64,000 nt of DNA from positions 6,634,001-6,698,000 of the forward strand of contig JAAXNY010000001.1 of NCBI GenBank assembly GCA_013420905.1, written 5' to 3'. Origin of the DNA: Collybia mongolica. Its lineage: Eukaryota > Basidiomycota > Agaricomycetes > Agaricales > Clitocybaceae. Numbering within the stretch: position 1 is the first letter of the stretch; every line of letters begins with the position of its first letter. Below, one piece after another: positions 61,494 to 64,000 of this stretch. A program made the position numbers and the translations under genes. The notes under the pieces are model-generated. The model searched no databases. It had not been told where the DNA came from and saw only the letters and a list, made by a program, of their open reading frames with translations.

Positions 61494-64000
61494 ATGCCTG
61501 GTCAGGAAATCTCTCAGCCCAACCCTCCCGCAGATCCCTCTCAGCTCTCCGATGCGATATTGGATTATAGCGTACAGCTCAAGACCAAGGACTATCTTTC
61601 CAAAGATGAAATGAAGTCTGTTCAGCTCTTTAGGAGGGCCGCTGATTATATCGCTGCCGGTGCGTCTTGAATCGACAAATGCTATGGGTTCAAGGTTGCG
61701 CTGAAGATAATATCCAGCAATGATATTCCTCAACGACAACGTCTTGTTAGAAAAGTCCTTGACCCATGACCACATCAAGCCTCGTCTCTTGGGACATTGG
61801 GGCACTTGCCCTGGCCTCATAATGGTCTACACTCACCTTAATCGAATCATTCAAAAAACAGGCCTCGATGCGCTTTACGTTGTTGGGCCAGGTGGGTGGT
61901 TGAACAAACAAATATTTTACCCTGTTTGACGTATTCATCAAGGTCACGGAGCACCCGCTATACTATCGTGCCTCTGGCTCGAAGATTCCCTCAGCACTTT
62001 CCTTCCAGAATATACACGCGATCGCACTGGTCTCAAGAAACTCATTGCGCGTTTCAGTGCACCAGGAGGCTTTCCAAGGTAGGCATATTTCTTCATAATA
62101 ACTTTCGCAGCAACTAACATAGTTCAGTCATATCAATGCTGAGACCCCAGGTGCTATCCATGAAGGCGGGGAGCTCGGCTACGCGCTTAGCGTATCGTTC
62201 GGTGCCGTGATGGACAACCCCGACCTCATTGTGACCTGTGTCATTGGGGATGGAGAAGCCGAGACTGGTCCTACCGCTGCTGCATGGCATGGATTCAAGT
62301 ATATTGACCCCGCTGAATCTGGTGCTGTGCTACCAATTCTTCATGTTAATGGCTTTAAAATTTCCGAGCGTACCATCTTTGGCGTTATGGATAACAAGGA
62401 AATTACAGCTCTATTCACGTAAGCTGTTTTATCTCTGAACAAAGGCACTATCTAATGTATGTGTAATGTTCTTGATTTCAGTGGATACGGGTATCAAGTC
62501 CGCATCATAGAGGACCTTGAAAACATCGACAACGACCTTGCTGCCTCCATGGAATGGGCGATCTCCGAAATTCGCAAGATACAGAATGCTGCTCGGAGCG
62601 GAAATCCCATCGTTAAGCCTCGTTGGCCCATCCTCATCCTTCGCACTCCGAAAGGTCTATCAGGTCCCAAGGTAGTGCACGGGGAATTCGTTGAGGGCTC
62701 GTTCCATTCGCATCAGGTGCCTTTGCCACTAGCGAAGACATCGGGCGAGGAACTTGGCCAGCTACAGTCTTGGCTCGAATCGTATAAGCCAAAAGATCTA
62801 TTCATGGACAGTGGGTCTCCAGTAAAGGAGATATTAAGAATAGTGCCGGAGGACCCTGAGAAGAAACTTGGCCAGAGAAAGGAGAGCTACAAAGCTTACA
62901 AATCGCTTAAGACTCCTGATTGGAGGCCATATTGTGTGGAGAGGGGAAAACAAGAGAGTTGTATGCAGGCCGTTGGAAGATTCTTGAAGGAGGTTGTTAA
63001 AGAGTATGTACTCCAATCTTCTCACACGTTTATCTTGCCGATGCCGTTGGCCCTAGGAACCCGCATACATTCAGGATCTTCTCGCCGGATGAGTTGGTTT
63101 CCAACAAATTAGATGCTGTGCTTGACGATACTGGTCGCAATTTCCAATGGGATATTGCGTCGCGTGGCAAGGGCGGGCGTGTCATCGAGATCTTGTCCGA
63201 ACATACTTGCCAGGGAATGCTTCAAGGGTACACACTTACTGGACGCACAGGACTGTTCCCAAGCTACGAGGCTTTTTTGGGAATCGTCCACACGATGATG
63301 GTCCAATATTCCAAATTTTCCAAAATGGTAGGATTTACGTTCTTTGATCAAGTTGTCACCTTGCTGAAGATTTTCATCAACATTCTCCTATTGGATTGTA
63401 TTATCCAGGCCTCCGAGACAAGTTGGCGTCAGCCCTGCGGATCATTAAATTATCTTGAAACCTCTACTTGGACTCGGCAGGAGCACAATGGGTTCTCCCA
63501 TCAAAACCCTTCCTTCATCGGAGCTGTTTTGAATCTCAAGCCCAAGTTCGCGCGCGTTTACCTTCCACCGGACGCGAACTGTTTCTTGTCGACGATTTCG
63601 CATTGCCTAAGAGCGAAGAACTACATCAATTTGATGGTCGGGAGCAAACAGCCAACTCCTGTGTGGTTATCCCCGCAAGAGGCTGATCGTGTATGTTAAT
63701 CCTTCCCTTGACACACAGCCTAGTGCTGATCGTTTTGTCTTTCTGCCACATCGTCAACAGCACTGTATTGCTGGTGCGTCCGTATGGAAGTTCGCTAGCG
63801 TCGATGATGGAGTTAATCCCGACGTGTGGGCCCTTTCTTCTTCGGCTTATCACAGCTCTATTGTCTTATCCTCTTTTTTTAACTAGCGTCCTCGCAGGAA
63901 TTGGGGTCGAGGTCACGTTTGAAGTCATCGCGGCAGCAGCTCTGCTCCGTAAAATCGCACCCGAACTACGCGTTCGTGTCGTGAATGTTACGGATTTAAT
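61494..64000 (+). CDS. XFP1: Phosphoketolase (xylulose-5-phosphate/fructose-6-phosphate), 3' end outside window
   Basis: Thiamine-diphosphate enzyme that splits xylulose-5-P (or fructose-6-P) with phosphate to acetyl phosphate and glyceraldehyde-3-P (or erythrose-4-P). ATG 61494 starts [20 protein letters not shown]. Then [32 protein letters not shown] (spliced at about 61890/61943), [20 protein letters not shown], the ThDP/Mg site [59 protein letters not shown] and [20 protein letters not shown]. The C-terminal part has [34 protein letters not shown] and [12 protein letters not shown]. The final visible exon is [20 protein letters not shown], still open at 64000, so roughly the last 100 residues are missing. 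Confidence 0.94.

Overview
This window is chromosomal DNA of a mushroom-forming fungus (Basidiomycota, most likely Agaricomycetes). The evidence is dense small genes on both strands, each cut by many short introns of roughly 45-70 nt with GT..AG ends and CTAAC/CTGAC-like branch sites; fungal-specific genes (alpha-aminoadipate lysine pathway, dolichol kinase, RCM1); and a basidiomycete-type sesquiterpene synthase. No transposon, virus, CRISPR array, rRNA or convincing tRNA was seen. Gene models were spliced by hand; where exon lengths were summed and found divisible by three this is stated.

Layout. 1-9 kb: 3'-truncated GAF-domain sensor gene (-), an empty stretch, dolichol kinase SEC59 (-), uracil-DNA glycosylase UNG (+). 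9-19 kb: bZIP factor (-), TFIIH helicase SSL2/XPB (-), divergent branchpoint-binding protein SF1/BBP (+), rRNA methyltransferase RCM1/NSUN5 (-). 19-25 kb: an unassigned small ORF, type I DnaJ (+), homocitrate synthase (-), HIT-zinc-finger SWR1 subunit VPS71 (-). 25-30 kb: one continuous gene that fuses cystathionine beta-lyase to mevalonate kinase (+), then a convergent sesquiterpene synthase (-). 30-33.5 kb: gene-poor. 33.5-44 kb: RPB5 (-) and SWD2 (+) back to back, TRAP-alpha (+), two divergent coiled-coil proteins of unknown role, RAS (+). 44-57 kb: complex I assembly factor CIA30 (-), a 7-TM receptor-like protein (-), DNA polymerase eta (-), alpha/beta hydrolase (+), a low-complexity protein (+), SEM1/DSS1 (+), a GIT1-like MFS transporter (-). 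57-64 kb: a gene-poor stretch, then acetate kinase (-) and phosphoketolase (+, runs off the end) head to head.

Most genes are unrelated housekeeping functions. Three arrangements stand out: (1) the 923-codon cystathionine beta-lyase::mevalonate kinase fusion, with no in-frame Met between the halves; (2) its position beside a sesquiterpene synthase that uses the mevalonate pathway's product; (3) a phosphoketolase/acetate kinase pair (xylulose-5-P to acetyl-P to acetate + ATP) sharing one 488-bp promoter that carries a perfect TGACGTCA palindrome. Smaller observations include a GC-AG intron in SWD2 whose retention would keep frame, a perfect CACGTG dyad upstream of TRAP-alpha, and a 34-nt putative intron in SEC59.
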